From positions 558,001-622,000 of the forward strand of contig JADJWG010000001.1 of assembly GCA_016716475.1 (NCBI GenBank): a stretch of DNA of 64,000 nucleotides, read 5' to 3'. The DNA comes from Phycisphaerales bacterium. GTDB lineage: Bacteria > Planctomycetota > Phycisphaerae > UBA1845 > Fen-1342. A model generated the notes under the pieces. That model was given only the letters and a program-made list of their open reading frames with translations, was not told the DNA's origin and did not search any database. Shown one piece after another: positions 52,993 through 62,397 of this stretch. Position numbers and translations under genes: made by a program. Numbering within the stretch: the first letter of the stretch is position 1; each line of letters opens with the position of its first letter.

Positions 52993-54252
52993 ATGTCCGT
53001 TTCATACGATCTGGGCAAACCGACGACTCTCACGCGTGAGGCCGGCAGCGAAGACCGCTGGACCCTCAACTTCGGCCCGCAGCACCCGGCCACCCATACC
53101 ACGCTGCGACTGGTGATGGAGTTGGAAGGGGAGCGGATCGTCAGCGTGATTCCCGACATCGGCTTCCTGCACAGCGGCTTTGAAAAACTGGGCGAGCACC
53201 TGAACTACAACCAGTACGTCGTCGTCGTGGAGCGGATGAACTACGTCTGCCCGATCTCGAACGACATCGCCTGGCACATGGCCGTCGAGAAGCTCTTCGG
53301 CCTTGAACTGACGCCGCGCTGCAAGGCCATCCGCACGATCCTGTGCGAGTTGGGCCGGCTGCAGGATCACTTCCTGAACGTCGGCGTGAGCGGGCTCGAC
53401 CTCGGCGGCCTGACGGCCTTCCTCTACGGATTCAACGAGCGCGAATTCCTTTACGACCTCATCGAGGAGGTCAGTGGTTCGCGCTTCCATCCCAGCTACA
53501 CGCGCGTCGGCGGCCTGGCGCAGGACATTCCCACCGGCTGGCCCGGACGCGTGCGCAAATTCCTGCGCACACGGGTGCCGACTGCTCTGAAGGACATCGA
53601 GGCGCTGCTGCTTCGCAACCGCATCTTCATCGAGCGAACCAAAGGGATCGGCATGATCTCGCACGACGACGCGGTGAACTGGTCGCTGACCGGCCCCGTC
53701 GCCCGCGCCAGCGGTGTGAAGCGCGATGTGCGCAAGGATGAACCGTACCTCTGCTACGCCGACAATTGGGACGGCCGGGGCGCGCCGGCGGTCGACTTTC
53801 AGGTGCCCATCGCGTACGGCGGCGACGTCTACGCCCGTTTCATGATCCGCATGGAGGAGATCCGCCAGTCCTGCCGCATCCTCGAGCAACTGCTCGACCG
53901 CATCCCGGAGGGGCCGATCAACGCACTGCCCGCTCAGAAGATGACGCTGCCCGACAAGCGCGAGATTTACTTCTCGATCGAGGGTCTCATCCACCATTTC
54001 GAGAAGGTCATGACCAACCGTGGTCTCGAACCGCCTCTCGGGGAGGCGTATGCGGCCAACGAAACGGCGAACGGCGAACTGGGGTACTACGTTGTCAGCG
54101 ACGGCACGAATGTTCCCTGGCGGGCCCGCACACGCCCGCCGAGCTTCATCAACTACCAGGTTTTCCCGCACATGATCGTTGGCCACCAGATCAGCGACGT
54201 GCCGGCCGTGCTGAACAGTCTCAACATCATCGCCGCGGAGCTGGATCGGTGA
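52993..54252 (+). CDS. nuoD: NADH-quinone oxidoreductase subunit D
   Basis: The 419-residue 49-kDa subunit lines the quinone cavity. It has the family core: NFGPQHPATHTTLRLVMELEGE, DIGFLHSGFEKLGEH, YVCPISNDIAWHMAVEKLFG, and the C-terminal DLYFSIEG-like motif with ELGYYVVSDGTNVPWRARTRPPSF. The ATG at 52993 fits the family; upstream codons do not. It follows the 191-base gap after nuoC. Confidence 0.98.
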   Translation: MSVSYDLGKPTTLTREAGSEDRWTLNFGPQHPATHTTLRLVMELEGERIVSVIPDIGFLHSGFEKLGEHLNYNQYVVVVERMNYVCPISNDIAWHMAVEKLFGLELTPRCKAIRTILCELGRLQDHFLNVGVSGLDLGGLTAFLYGFNEREFLYDLIEEVSGSRFHPSYTRVGGLAQDIPTGWPGRVRKFLRTRVPTALKDIEALLLRNRIFIERTKGIGMISHDDAVNWSLTGPVARASGVKRDVRKDEPYLCYADNWDGRGAPAVDFQVPIAYGGDVYARFMIRMEEIRQSCRILEQLLDRIPEGPINALPAQKMTLPDKREIYFSIEGLIHHFEKVMTNRGLEPPLGEAYAANETANGELGYYVVSDGTNVPWRARTRPPSFINYQVFPHMIVGHQISDVPAVLNSLNIIAAELDR

Positions 54253-54349
54253 GCACGCATCGCCCCACCAACCCTTGGCGCACGACCCGTGCCGGCACCG
54301 CGCCGCGCCGCCGGCATGTGGTTCGACCTGACGAGCGGGTCGCGGCACG

Positions 54350-54934
54350 ATGGAGATGGATGTGAGCTGGCAGACTCTCGATCGCAAGTCCGTTCCCGAG
54401 GGTCACCTCGGTCCCGCCCTCAGCGCGGCCGCACAGGAGAAGATCCGCTCCTTTTTTCCCCGTTACCCAACCAAGCGGGCGGTCATGCTGCCGGCGTTGC
54501 ACATCGCGCAGGACGAGCTCGGGTATGTCTCAATCCAGGCCATGCGCGACATTGCCGGCCTGCTGGAGGTGCCGCCCGCGGCCGTGCTCGACGTCGTGAG
54601 TTTCTATACGCACTTCTGGACGCACCCGAAGGGGCGCAAGACGATCGTGCTCTGCCGCTCGCTGACGTGTGAACTGCTGGGCAGCCAGGCCCTGCAGACC
54701 GCCATCGAGCAAAAGCTGGGAATCAGGGACCACGAAACGACGGCCGACGGCGAGTGGTCGTTCATGACCGAAGAGTGCCTCGCGGCCTGCGACTACGCCC
54801 CCTGCCTTCAGATCAACGAGAAGATGCACAAGTGTGTACGGGTCGAGGAACTCGACAAGCTGCTGGCCGACCCGCAGAACGACAAGCTCGCAATGCCGCG
54901 GAGCGACCTTTACGACCGACCGGTCCAGGCCTGA
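54350..54934 (+). CDS. nuoE: NADH-quinone oxidoreductase subunit E
   Basis: The 194-residue 24-kDa-type subunit carries a [2Fe-2S] cluster (N1a) with ligands in LCRSLTCELLG and EECLAACDYAPCLQI. The helical N-terminal part (FFPRYPTKRAVMLPALHIAQDELGYVS) is standard. Three starts compete: ATG 54350, ATG 54356 and GTG 54362; the last has GGAG six bases upstream. It hands electrons between NuoF and NuoG and lies 29 bases before nuoF. Confidence 0.96.
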   Translation: MEMDVSWQTLDRKSVPEGHLGPALSAAAQEKIRSFFPRYPTKRAVMLPALHIAQDELGYVSIQAMRDIAGLLEVPPAAVLDVVSFYTHFWTHPKGRKTIVLCRSLTCELLGSQALQTAIEQKLGIRDHETTADGEWSFMTEECLAACDYAPCLQINEKMHKCVRVEELDKLLADPQNDKLAMPRSDLYDRPVQA

Positions 54935-54963
54935 CCGGCCGTACCCCGCGAGAGGAAGCCATC

Positions 54964-56418
54964 ATGGCCTTCGAACCCGTCCTGATGCGTCATTACCGCG
55001 TGCCCAACAGCACCTCTCTGCAGGTCTACCAACAGGCCGGTGGCTACACCGGCGCAGCCAAAGCGCTCCAGATGACCGCGGACGAGCTGGTCGAGCTGGT
55101 GAAGAAAGCGAACCTGCGCGGCCGCGGTGGCGCGGGCTTTCCGGCCGGCGTGAAGTGGACGTTTCTGCCGAAGGATCGCAAGGTCACCTACCTGTGCATC
55201 AACGCCGACGAGTCTGAACCGCCGACCTTCTGCAACCGCATTACGATCGAAACCGACCCGCACATGCTGCTCGAAGGCATCCTGATCGCGGGTTACGCCA
55301 CGCGCACGACGGTGGCCTACATCTACATGCGGGGCGAGTTCACCGAGCAGTTCCACATCCTGCAGAAGGCCCTGGATGAGGCCTATGCCGCCGGTTATTT
55401 CGGACAGAACATCCTCGGGAGCGGCTACAACCTCGAGTGCTACATCCACCGCGGCGCCGGGGCGTACGTCTGCGGGGAAGAGACCGGACTCATCGAAAGT
55501 CTGGAGGGCAAGCGTGGCTGGCCCCGTATCAAGCCGCCCTTCCCCGCCGTCGAGGGCGCCTTCCGCCAGCCAACCGTTGTAAACAACGTGGAGACGCTGG
55601 CCTGCCTGCCGCACATTCTGACGCGTGGCGTCGACTGGTGGCTGTCAATCGGAACCGAAAACTCCAAAGGCCCGAAGATGTATTGCGTGAGCGGCCCGGT
55701 GAACCGTCCGGGCTGCTACGAGGCCCCGCTGGGAGTCAGCGTCCGCGAGTTGATCTACGGCCAGGATTTCGGCCAGGGCATGCGCGGCGGACGGAAGGTG
55801 AAGGCGGTCTTCCCGGGGGGCCTCTCGATGGGTGTGATCCGGGGCGACATCTTTCCCCGCCACCCCGAGGCCGGCCAGGTCGAGCTTGCCAGGGACTACG
55901 ACGAGTTGGACTGCCGGCTCGACTTCGACGATGTGCGGCGGTACGACCTGCTGGGGCTCGGCACGGCCGCCCTGGTGGTCGTGAACGAAGACACGGATAT
56001 GCGAGACGTCCTGCGCAACGTCGCCCGGTTCTATTCCCACGAATCCTGCGGGCAGTGTACGCAGTGCCGCGAGGGGACCGCCTGGATGCAGCGCATCGCG
56101 GAACGGATCCGCGCCGGGGCCGGCCGGGTGCTCGACCTCGACCTGATCGAGGAGATCACGCGCAACATGGGCATGATGCCCGGGATGAGCATCTGCGGCC
56201 TGCCGGATGGGGCCGCGTGGCCGCTCCGCACTCTTGTCCAGAAGTTCCGCCGCGAGTTCGAGGCCCACATCGCCGCCCAGGCGCCGGACGCCGCGGCGAA
56301 ATACATCCAACGGATCAACCCCGCTGCCTACGACCTGCCGATCCTGCAAGGTCGTGCCGTCGCTCCGACGGGCGGGACTTTTTATCATCCGGAGAAGTAC
56401 GCGGGCGCAGCACACTAG
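54964..56418 (+). CDS. nuoF: NADH-quinone oxidoreductase subunit F (NADH-binding)
   Basis: The 484-residue subunit binds NADH and FMN and holds the N3 [4Fe-4S] cluster. Motifs: GRGGAGFPAGVKW near residue 55 (FMN/NADH), GAGAYVCGEETGLIESLEGK near 165, and ESCGQCTQCREGTAWM near 360 for the cluster. The C-terminal 60 residues are longer than in E. coli. The ATG at 54964 is preceded by GAGAGGAAGCC. It is also distantly related to the PduS-like protein of the microcompartment. Confidence 0.98.
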   Translation: MAFEPVLMRHYRVPNSTSLQVYQQAGGYTGAAKALQMTADELVELVKKANLRGRGGAGFPAGVKWTFLPKDRKVTYLCINADESEPPTFCNRITIETDPHMLLEGILIAGYATRTTVAYIYMRGEFTEQFHILQKALDEAYAAGYFGQNILGSGYNLECYIHRGAGAYVCGEETGLIESLEGKRGWPRIKPPFPAVEGAFRQPTVVNNVETLACLPHILTRGVDWWLSIGTENSKGPKMYCVSGPVNRPGCYEAPLGVSVRELIYGQDFGQGMRGGRKVKAVFPGGLSMGVIRGDIFPRHPEAGQVELARDYDELDCRLDFDDVRRYDLLGLGTAALVVVNEDTDMRDVLRNVARFYSHESCGQCTQCREGTAWMQRIAERIRAGAGRVLDLDLIEEITRNMGMMPGMSICGLPDGAAWPLRTLVQKFRREFEAHIAAQAPDAAAKYIQRINPAAYDLPILQGRAVAPTGGTFYHPEKYAGAAH

Positions 56419-56468
56419 CGTTCTGTGCAGGCCGCTCCTCCAGCGAGCACACAAGGCAGTCGCGAGTC

Positions 56469-58070
56469 ATGCCGAAGATCATCATCGATGGACAGGAAGT
56501 TGCCTGCCGGGAGAACATCCCGGTCTTGCAGGCCGCCCTCGAAGCCGGTCAGGACATTCCCCATTACTGCTACCATCCCGGCTTGTCGATCGTCGCGAGT
56601 TGCCGCCTCTGCCTCATGGAGATGAAGATGCCCGACCCCCGGACGAAAGAGCTCGTCTGGGTGCCGAAGCTCTTCCCCTCCTGCCAGACACCGGTGAAGG
56701 ACGGCATGGAGGTCCGCTTCAATACGGAGCGCGTCCGCGACAACGTCAAGCACGTGATGGAGTACTACCTTCTCAACCACCCGCTGGACTGCCCGGTCTG
56801 CGACAAGGCCGGCGAGTGCTACCTCCAGGACTACACCGAGTCCGGCGGACCCGCCACTTCCCGCATGGTCGAGGAGAAGTACAAGAACCCGAAGAAGGAC
56901 ATTGGCCCGCACACCCTGCTCTACCAGGACCGCTGCGTGCTCTGCTCACGCTGCGTCCGCTTCACCGACGAGATCGCCGGAACCGGCGAGCTCAAGGTCA
57001 TCAACCGCGGCAGCCGCGGGGAGATCGACGTCTTCCCCGGTGCGCCCCTCGCGAACGCGCTCCAGGGCAACGTCGTCGATCTCTGCCCGGTCGGCGCCCT
57101 GCTCGACAAGGGCTTCCTCTTCAAGCAGCGCGTCTGGCTGCTGAAGCACGCCAAGTCCGTCAGCCCGGTCGACAGTCGGGGCCAGACCATCTGGATCGAC
57201 CACAACGCCGAGGGCATTCACCGCATCCGGCCGCGCTTCAACGAGCGCGTCAACGAATGGTGGATCAGTGACGAAGCCCGGTTCGGCTGGAAATTCATCT
57301 ATCGCGCGGACCGCCTGTCCCAGCCGCGTACCCGGAACGGCACGGCGCTCGCCCCGGTGGCGTGGGAAGCGCTGCCCGACCTGCTGCGCTCCCGGATCGA
57401 GCAGGCGGCCGCCGGCGACGGTGGAGCGCGCGTCGCCGCCGTACTCAGTCCGATGCTGAGTTGTGAAGAGGCCTGGCTGCTCGCCCAGTTCATCCGCGAC
57501 CTTGCTCCGCAGGCCACCCTCGTACTCGGTCACGTCCCGGTCACCGGTCAGGACCGGTGTTTCCCGAAGGGCTTCAAGATCATGGCCGAGAAGTGCCCCA
57601 ACCGGAGGGGCATCGAGACCGTGCTCGCCCATTTCGGCGGACCGCAGTCCACCTTCGCCGAGTTCCTGGGCCGCGCGGTCGAGGGCCAGGTCGCGGCCGC
57701 GTACGTCACGGCCGGGTACCCGGAAGCGTGGGTGGACGATCGGGCGGTGACGGCGCTGCGGAAGGTTCCCTTCCTCGCCGTGCACGACCTCTTCCCCTCG
57801 GGTCTCGACGCCAGCGCCACGGTCCAGATTCCCGCGGCCTCCTGGGCGGAGCGGGAAGGCACTTTCATGAACTGCGACGGCTTGCTACAGGCCTTCGACC
57901 GGGCCATCCCCCCGCTCGAAGGCGTCAAGCCGGACGGCCAGTTCCTCTTCGAGCTCGCCGGCGGTGAGGGACTCTTCCGATCGCACAAGGTGCGTGCCAG
58001 CGTGGCTGCTGCGGTCCCCGCGCTGGGTGATGTTTTCGAACCGCGCCCGCTGCCCGAGCACGCTCACTGA
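56469..58070 (+). CDS. nuoG: NADH-quinone oxidoreductase subunit G (short form)
   Basis: The 533-residue subunit has the N-terminal ferredoxin-like domain (HYCYHPGLSIVASCRLCLMEM, residues about 31-50), the His-Cys4 cluster region CPVCDKAGECYLQDY, and the CVLCSRCVRF and LCPVGAL clusters. The C-terminal molybdopterin-like domain is much reduced compared with the roughly 900-residue E. coli protein, as in many non-enterobacterial complexes. It starts 50 bases after nuoF; the ATG at 56469 matches the family start PKIIIDGQEV. It belongs to the NADH-dehydrogenase arm. Confidence 0.95.
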   Translation: MPKIIIDGQEVACRENIPVLQAALEAGQDIPHYCYHPGLSIVASCRLCLMEMKMPDPRTKELVWVPKLFPSCQTPVKDGMEVRFNTERVRDNVKHVMEYYLLNHPLDCPVCDKAGECYLQDYTESGGPATSRMVEEKYKNPKKDIGPHTLLYQDRCVLCSRCVRFTDEIAGTGELKVINRGSRGEIDVFPGAPLANALQGNVVDLCPVGALLDKGFLFKQRVWLLKHAKSVSPVDSRGQTIWIDHNAEGIHRIRPRFNERVNEWWISDEARFGWKFIYRADRLSQPRTRNGTALAPVAWEALPDLLRSRIEQAAAGDGGARVAAVLSPMLSCEEAWLLAQFIRDLAPQATLVLGHVPVTGQDRCFPKGFKIMAEKCPNRRGIETVLAHFGGPQSTFAEFLGRAVEGQVAAAYVTAGYPEAWVDDRAVTALRKVPFLAVHDLFPSGLDASATVQIPAASWAEREGTFMNCDGLLQAFDRAIPPLEGVKPDGQFLFELAGGEGLFRSHKVRASVAAAVPALGDVFEPRPLPEHAH

Positions 58071-58098
58071 GTCGGCGGCGGCAACCGTTTTGGCCCCC

Positions 58099-58127
58099 TT
58101 AACACCGCCCCACCCCCGCGGTACAAG
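58099..58127 (+). promoter_or_regulatory. Internal promoter before nuoH, near-leaderless
   Basis: TTAACA (58099-58104), a 17-base spacer and TACAAG (58122-58127) lie so that the expected start is only a few bases before the nuoH ATG at 58138. Confidence 0.45.
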
Positions 58128-58137
58128 TAGAGCCATC

Positions 58138-59499
58138 ATGATGGATTTGACAGTCAACCGGGTGGAACGAACCCTCCGCAGCCCGCTGCTGTTGCTGTTC
58201 CTCGTCGTTGTCGCGGGCCCCGCTGCCACCGTGGTGGGCATCTGGACCCTCGTCCAGTGGTCCGTCGTACAGCAGGTTCTCGCGGATCCTTTCTGGTTCC
58301 CGCTCGTGGTGATGGGGACGATGCTGTTCATCATCCTGAACGGCTGCGCGGTGTGCATTCTCGCCGAACGGAAGATCGCCAGCTTCACCCAGGACCGGCA
58401 CGGTCCGAACCGCGTCGGCTACTGGGGCTGGCTCCAGCCCATCGCGGACGGTCTCAAGTTCTTCCTCAAGGAAGACATCACACCGCACCACGTCGACAAG
58501 CCGATCTTCACCCTCGCGCCGATCGTAGCGATGATCACCGCGCTGCTCGGTTTCGCGATCATCCCGTGGGCTGGTTACGTCGTGTGGCCGTGGATGCCGG
58601 CCAGCGCCACCCCGCTGAGCACGCAGGCCGCAGCGCTCAACATCGGCGTGCTGTGGATTGTGGCGGTGGGATCGCTGGGGGTCTACGGCATCGTGCTCGC
58701 GGGTTACGCAAGCAACAACAAGTACTCGTTCTACGGCGGCATGCGGGCTACCGCCCAGATGATCAGCTACGAGCTGCCCATCGGCCTCGCGCTGCTCTGC
58801 ATGCTGCTCGCGACCGGCACGCTGCGACTGGACGAGATGGTGAACCAGCAGGCCGCCAGCGGCATCTGGTACATCTTCCTCTACCCAGTGCCGTTCCTGC
58901 TGCTGCTGATCGGGGCGTTTGCCGAAGGCAACCGGGCCCCGTTCGACCTCGCCGAGGCCGAGCAGGAACTCGTCGGCGGCTTCCACACCGAGTACAGCTC
59001 CATGCGTTTCGCCCTGTTTTTCCTGGGTGAATACGCCCACATGATCACGGCGAGCGCCTTCATCGCAGCCATCTTCCTCGGCGGCTGGGCCCCGCTCCCG
59101 TTCGTGTCCTTCTACTCCACTCTGCCGGACGGCACGATCGAGCCGACCGCCTGGAACGTGAGCTGGTGGGCGATGCTCATCAAGTTCGGCGCCTTCCTGG
59201 CCAAGATCACCGTGTTGATCGCCTTCTTCATGTTCATCCGCTGGACGATCCCGCGCTTCCGCTTTGACCAGCTCATGCGGATCACGTGGCAGGGACTCGT
59301 GCCGATCGGCATCCTCCTCGTGGCGCTGATTGCAGTCCTGGTCGCATTCAACCTCCAGCGCGTCTGGTGGGCGGCGCTGGGCGTCAACCTCCTCACGATC
59401 GTCATCACCCTGCTGGTCGTCGCCCGGGCCGGGAGTCCCGTCACCGGCCGGCAAACCGACCTGCCCACCCCGGAAGTGCGGCCGGCGGCAGCGCGCTAG
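58138..59499 (+). CDS. nuoH: NADH-quinone oxidoreductase subunit H
   Basis: The 453-residue membrane subunit links the peripheral arm to the pump. Signature segments: LAERKIASFTQDRHGPNRVGYWGWLQPIADGLKFFLKEDITP, and EGNRAPFDLAEAEQELVGGFHTEYSSMRFALFFLGEY. About nine transmembrane helices are visible. The protein is longer than in E. coli (325) owing to extra N- and C-terminal segments. It starts with two ATGs and a possible internal promoter. nuoI follows after 94 bases. Confidence 0.97.
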   Translation: MMDLTVNRVERTLRSPLLLLFLVVVAGPAATVVGIWTLVQWSVVQQVLADPFWFPLVVMGTMLFIILNGCAVCILAERKIASFTQDRHGPNRVGYWGWLQPIADGLKFFLKEDITPHHVDKPIFTLAPIVAMITALLGFAIIPWAGYVVWPWMPASATPLSTQAAALNIGVLWIVAVGSLGVYGIVLAGYASNNKYSFYGGMRATAQMISYELPIGLALLCMLLATGTLRLDEMVNQQAASGIWYIFLYPVPFLLLLIGAFAEGNRAPFDLAEAEQELVGGFHTEYSSMRFALFFLGEYAHMITASAFIAAIFLGGWAPLPFVSFYSTLPDGTIEPTAWNVSWWAMLIKFGAFLAKITVLIAFFMFIRWTIPRFRFDQLMRITWQGLVPIGILLVALIAVLVAFNLQRVWWAALGVNLLTIVITLLVVARAGSPVTGRQTDLPTPEVRPAAAR

Positions 59500-59593
59500 G
59501 ATCAGAGGACACGGGCCGCATCAGGCGTCTGATCGGCCCCGGCAGGATAGCGACTCGCGGCGCTCGGCGCCCCCGCAGCAGACAGGTGCAGGC

Positions 59594-60184
59594 ATGCGTG
59601 AGCAGGACATCGTCGTTCTCGAACCCCCGCAATTGACGCCCGCCGAGCGGCTCTACCTGCCGCAGATCCTCGACGGGCTCCGTACCACCCTGCGTCACAC
59701 TTTCAACGTCAAGCGGCGCCACGAAACCGTCACCCAGTATCCCGAGCAGAAGCGGCTGGTCCGCACGGAGAACTACCGCGGCGTGCACCGGCTCAACAAG
59801 GATCCGGACGGCCGCGTCGCCTGCGTGGCCTGCTTCATGTGCAGCACCGCCTGCCCGGCCCACTGCATCCACATCGAGGCCGGCGAGAGCCCCTGGCCCG
59901 ATCGCGAGAAGTACCCCGTCAAGTTCGACATCGACGAGCTGCGCTGCATCTACTGCGGCATGTGCGAGGAGGCCTGCCCGGTCGATGCGATCGAGCTGAC
60001 CCCGCACTACGAACTTGTCGGCCGCACGCGCGAGGAGCTGATCTTCGACAAGGAGAAGCTCCTGCACGTCTTCGAGATGACCAGGGACGCCAAGCCGCGG
60101 AAGAACCCGCCGGTGACCGACTATGGCCTGACCGGCGGCCAGCCGAAGGAAGTCGGCCAGCCGAACGCCACGCGGAAGGTTTAA
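59594..60184 (+). CDS. nuoI: NADH-quinone oxidoreductase subunit I
   Basis: The 196-residue subunit carries two [4Fe-4S] clusters (N6a and N6b): CVACFMCSTACP near residue 77 and CIYCGMCEEACP near 117. It passes electrons from NuoG to NuoB. The start ATG at 59594 is preceded by AGGTGCAGGC. It is the last nuo gene in the window; 33 bases later lies the convergent end of rnfB, so nuoJ-N are not encoded next to it. Confidence 0.97.
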   Translation: MREQDIVVLEPPQLTPAERLYLPQILDGLRTTLRHTFNVKRRHETVTQYPEQKRLVRTENYRGVHRLNKDPDGRVACVACFMCSTACPAHCIHIEAGESPWPDREKYPVKFDIDELRCIYCGMCEEACPVDAIELTPHYELVGRTREELIFDKEKLLHVFEMTRDAKPRKNPPVTDYGLTGGQPKEVGQPNATRKV

Positions 60185-60217
60185 TCCCTTCGGCCAACCT
60201 CACCGGCTCACGTCCGC

Positions 60218-61099
60218 TCAGGCCTCGGCTTCCCGCTCCGCCGACGCGCCTTCTGTGACGGCCTCCGGCTCCGCCTGCTCCGGGCGCGGCTTACCGAAGT
60301 AGACCAGCACCTCGGCCGGGCACTTGTCGAGCACCTTCTGGATCTCCGGCGTCTCCGCGCCCGTGTACGTCTCGTAGTCGATGTGCGCCACGTTGTCCGT
60401 CACCACGAAGATGCCCTTCGCCAGCCGTTCGCACATCTTGCAGCCAATGCACCCGACCTTGCAGACGGCCTTGACCGCCTTGGCGGGCTCGTGGTTGTTG
60501 CAGGCCACGACCAGCATGCGCTCCTGCTTGAACGGGATGCGCTCGATCAGGTCGCGTGGGCAGGCCGTCACACATGCACCGCAGCCGGTGCATTTGTCGT
60601 AGTCGACGACCGGCCGCCCCGCCTGCATATGCAGCGCATCGAAGTCGCAGGCCGTGCAGCAGTCCCCGTACCCGAGACAGCCGTAAACGCACGCCTGCGT
60701 CGTGCCGACCACGTTCGCCTCGACACAGCTCCGCACACCGTCATACTGCACGCCCCCGAGCTTGTCCTCGGTGCGCGCGCCGCACTTGATCACCACGCGG
60801 TACGGGGCCGTCTCGATCACTTCCACGCCGAGGATTTCGGCAATGCGCGTGGCCGTTTCCGACCCGCCTACCGGGCAACCGCTGCACGCGACGCGCTGCT
60901 CGACCACCGCCTTGGCGAAGTCTGCACAGCCGGCGAAACCACAGCCACCGCAGTTCGCGGCCGGCAGCGCCTCGTTCACCTCGGCAATGCGCGGGTCCTC
61001 GTCCACGCGCAGTTTGTCTTTGGCGATCCCCAGCAGGGTCGCGAAGACCAGCGTGAGGGCGAAAAGAATCACCGCGGCCATGGCGACGGTCAGTAACAT
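60218..61099 (-). CDS. rnfB: Ion-translocating electron transport complex subunit B
   Basis: The 293-residue protein has an N-terminal membrane anchor (residues about 3-25) and the RnfB [4Fe-4S] motif CGGCGFAGCADFAKAVVEQRVACSGCP near residue 50. Further clusters: CVYGCLGYGDCCTACDF, DKCTGCGACVTACP and VCKVGCIGCKMCERL. It relays electrons between ferredoxin and the membrane part. The ATG at 61099 has GGAGGA nine bases upstream; a GTG one codon set earlier is possible. It is the last gene of the rnf operon, facing nuoI. Confidence 0.96.
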   Translation of the reverse strand: MLLTVAMAAVILFALTLVFATLLGIAKDKLRVDEDPRIAEVNEALPAANCGGCGFAGCADFAKAVVEQRVACSGCPVGGSETATRIAEILGVEVIETAPYRVVIKCGARTEDKLGGVQYDGVRSCVEANVVGTTQACVYGCLGYGDCCTACDFDALHMQAGRPVVDYDKCTGCGACVTACPRDLIERIPFKQERMLVVACNNHEPAKAVKAVCKVGCIGCKMCERLAKGIFVVTDNVAHIDYETYTGAETPEIQKVLDKCPAEVLVYFGKPRPEQAEPEAVTEGASAEREAEA

Positions 61100-61141
61100 G
61101 CGACACACTCCTCCGCGGCCGCGCGGGCCACGGCCTGCGGC

Positions 61142-61777
61142 CTACTTCCCGAGTCCGGCGAAGCCGCCGAACGCCAGCGCGAGAATCCCCGCGGTCAGCA
61201 ACGTGATGCCAGCCCCTTGCAGGGGCTTGGGAATATCGCTGAAGCGCAGGTGCTCGCGGATGCCCGCCATCATCACGATCGCAATGGTAAAGCCGATCCC
61301 GCCGCCGAAGGCGTACGTCAGTGCGTTGATGAACGGCTGCGTCTCGGGCTTCATGTAGATGTACAGGCAGGCGCCCATGATCGCGCAGTTCGTCGTGATC
61401 AGCGGCAGAAAGACCCCCAACGCGGTGTACAGCGGCGGGAAGAACTTCTTCAGGTACATCTCGACGAGCTGCACCATCGAAGCAATCACCATGATGAACG
61501 CCACGTACTGCAGCACGTTCAGCCCGGTACGGATCGGCTCACCCGCCGCGTCACGGAAGAGCAGCGCACTGAGCGGTTCGAGGATGCCGTGCATGATGGT
61601 CCACGTCACCGCACCCGCCACGGTGATCACGAAGGTCACCGCGCAGCCCATCCCGAAGGCCATGTCGATCTTCCGCGACACGCCCAGGAACGGGCAGATG
61701 CCGAGAAAACCCGACAACACCAGGTTGTTGACCAGCACGACACCGAGAAAGATGGCCGCCATCTGCCCGAGGTCCAT
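61142..61777 (-). CDS. rnfA: Ion-translocating electron transport complex subunit A
   Basis: The 211-residue membrane protein has six transmembrane helices and the RnfA/NqrE pattern: VNNLVLSGFLGICPFLGVSRKIDMAFGMG with the membrane Cys that binds a [2Fe-2S] cluster together with RnfE, and TTNCAIMGACLY. The start overlaps the stop of rnfE (TAATG), with GGGAGG upstream. Slightly longer than the E. coli protein (193) at the C-terminus. Confidence 0.97.
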   Translation of the reverse strand: MDLGQMAAIFLGVVLVNNLVLSGFLGICPFLGVSRKIDMAFGMGCAVTFVITVAGAVTWTIMHGILEPLSALLFRDAAGEPIRTGLNVLQYVAFIMVIASMVQLVEMYLKKFFPPLYTALGVFLPLITTNCAIMGACLYIYMKPETQPFINALTYAFGGGIGFTIAIVMMAGIREHLRFSDIPKPLQGAGITLLTAGILALAFGGFAGLGK

Positions 61778-62397
61778 TACGCACCTCCCCGGCCGCGCTG
61801 CCGCAGCCAGTTCACCACCCCGACGATCACGCCCAGCGTGAGGAAGGCCCCCGGCGGCAGGATCATGATGATCCACTTGTGCGGCTCGAAGCTCGCCGGC
61901 AGCACCGCAAAGTTGAGCAGCGTGCCCGCCCCCAGGAGTTCCCGCACAGCGCCCAGAATCAGCAGCGCGCCCGTGAAGCCCAGGCCGATGCCGAAGGCGT
62001 CGGCGAGCGAACGCGCCACCCCGTTCTTCATCGCCACGACTTCCGCCCGCGCGATGATCATGCAGTTCACGATGATCAGCGGGATGAACGCCCCGAGCTT
62101 CATCGCCACGTCGTACACGAATGCCTTGAGGACCAGGTCCGCGATGGTCACGAACGTCGCGATCGTCAGCGTGAAGACGAGAATGCGCACATGGGGCTGG
62201 ATCAGCTTGCGCAGCAGACTCGTGATCAGGTTCGACATCACGACGACGAACGTCGCGGCGCCCCCCATCACCAGGCCATTCTCCACGCTGCTCGTCACGG
62301 CCAGTACCGGGCACATCCCGAGGAGCTGCACCAATACCGGGTTGTTGTCGAGCAGCCCACTGCGAAACTGCTGGAAATGAGTCGTGGTGGCGGGCAT
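61777..62397 (-). CDS. rnfE: Ion-translocating electron transport complex subunit E
   Basis: The 206-residue membrane protein has six helices and the RnfE/NqrD pattern: FRSGLLDNNPVLVQLLGMCPVLAVTSSVENGLVMG and VNCMIIARAEVVAMKNGVARSLADAFGIGLGF, with the conserved membrane Cys residues. It pairs with RnfA in antiparallel fashion. The ATG at 62397 overlaps the rnfG stop by one base (TGATG). Confidence 0.97.
   Translation of the reverse strand: MPATTTHFQQFRSGLLDNNPVLVQLLGMCPVLAVTSSVENGLVMGGAATFVVVMSNLITSLLRKLIQPHVRILVFTLTIATFVTIADLVLKAFVYDVAMKLGAFIPLIIVNCMIIARAEVVAMKNGVARSLADAFGIGLGFTGALLILGAVRELLGAGTLLNFAVLPASFEPHKWIIMILPPGAFLTLGVIVGVVNWLRQRGRGGA

Noticed and set aside
55437..56468. Open frame of more than 340 codons joined to the front of nuoG
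   Set aside because: It runs antiphase through nuoF, has no family pattern and NuoG begins at 56469 with its normal N-terminus.
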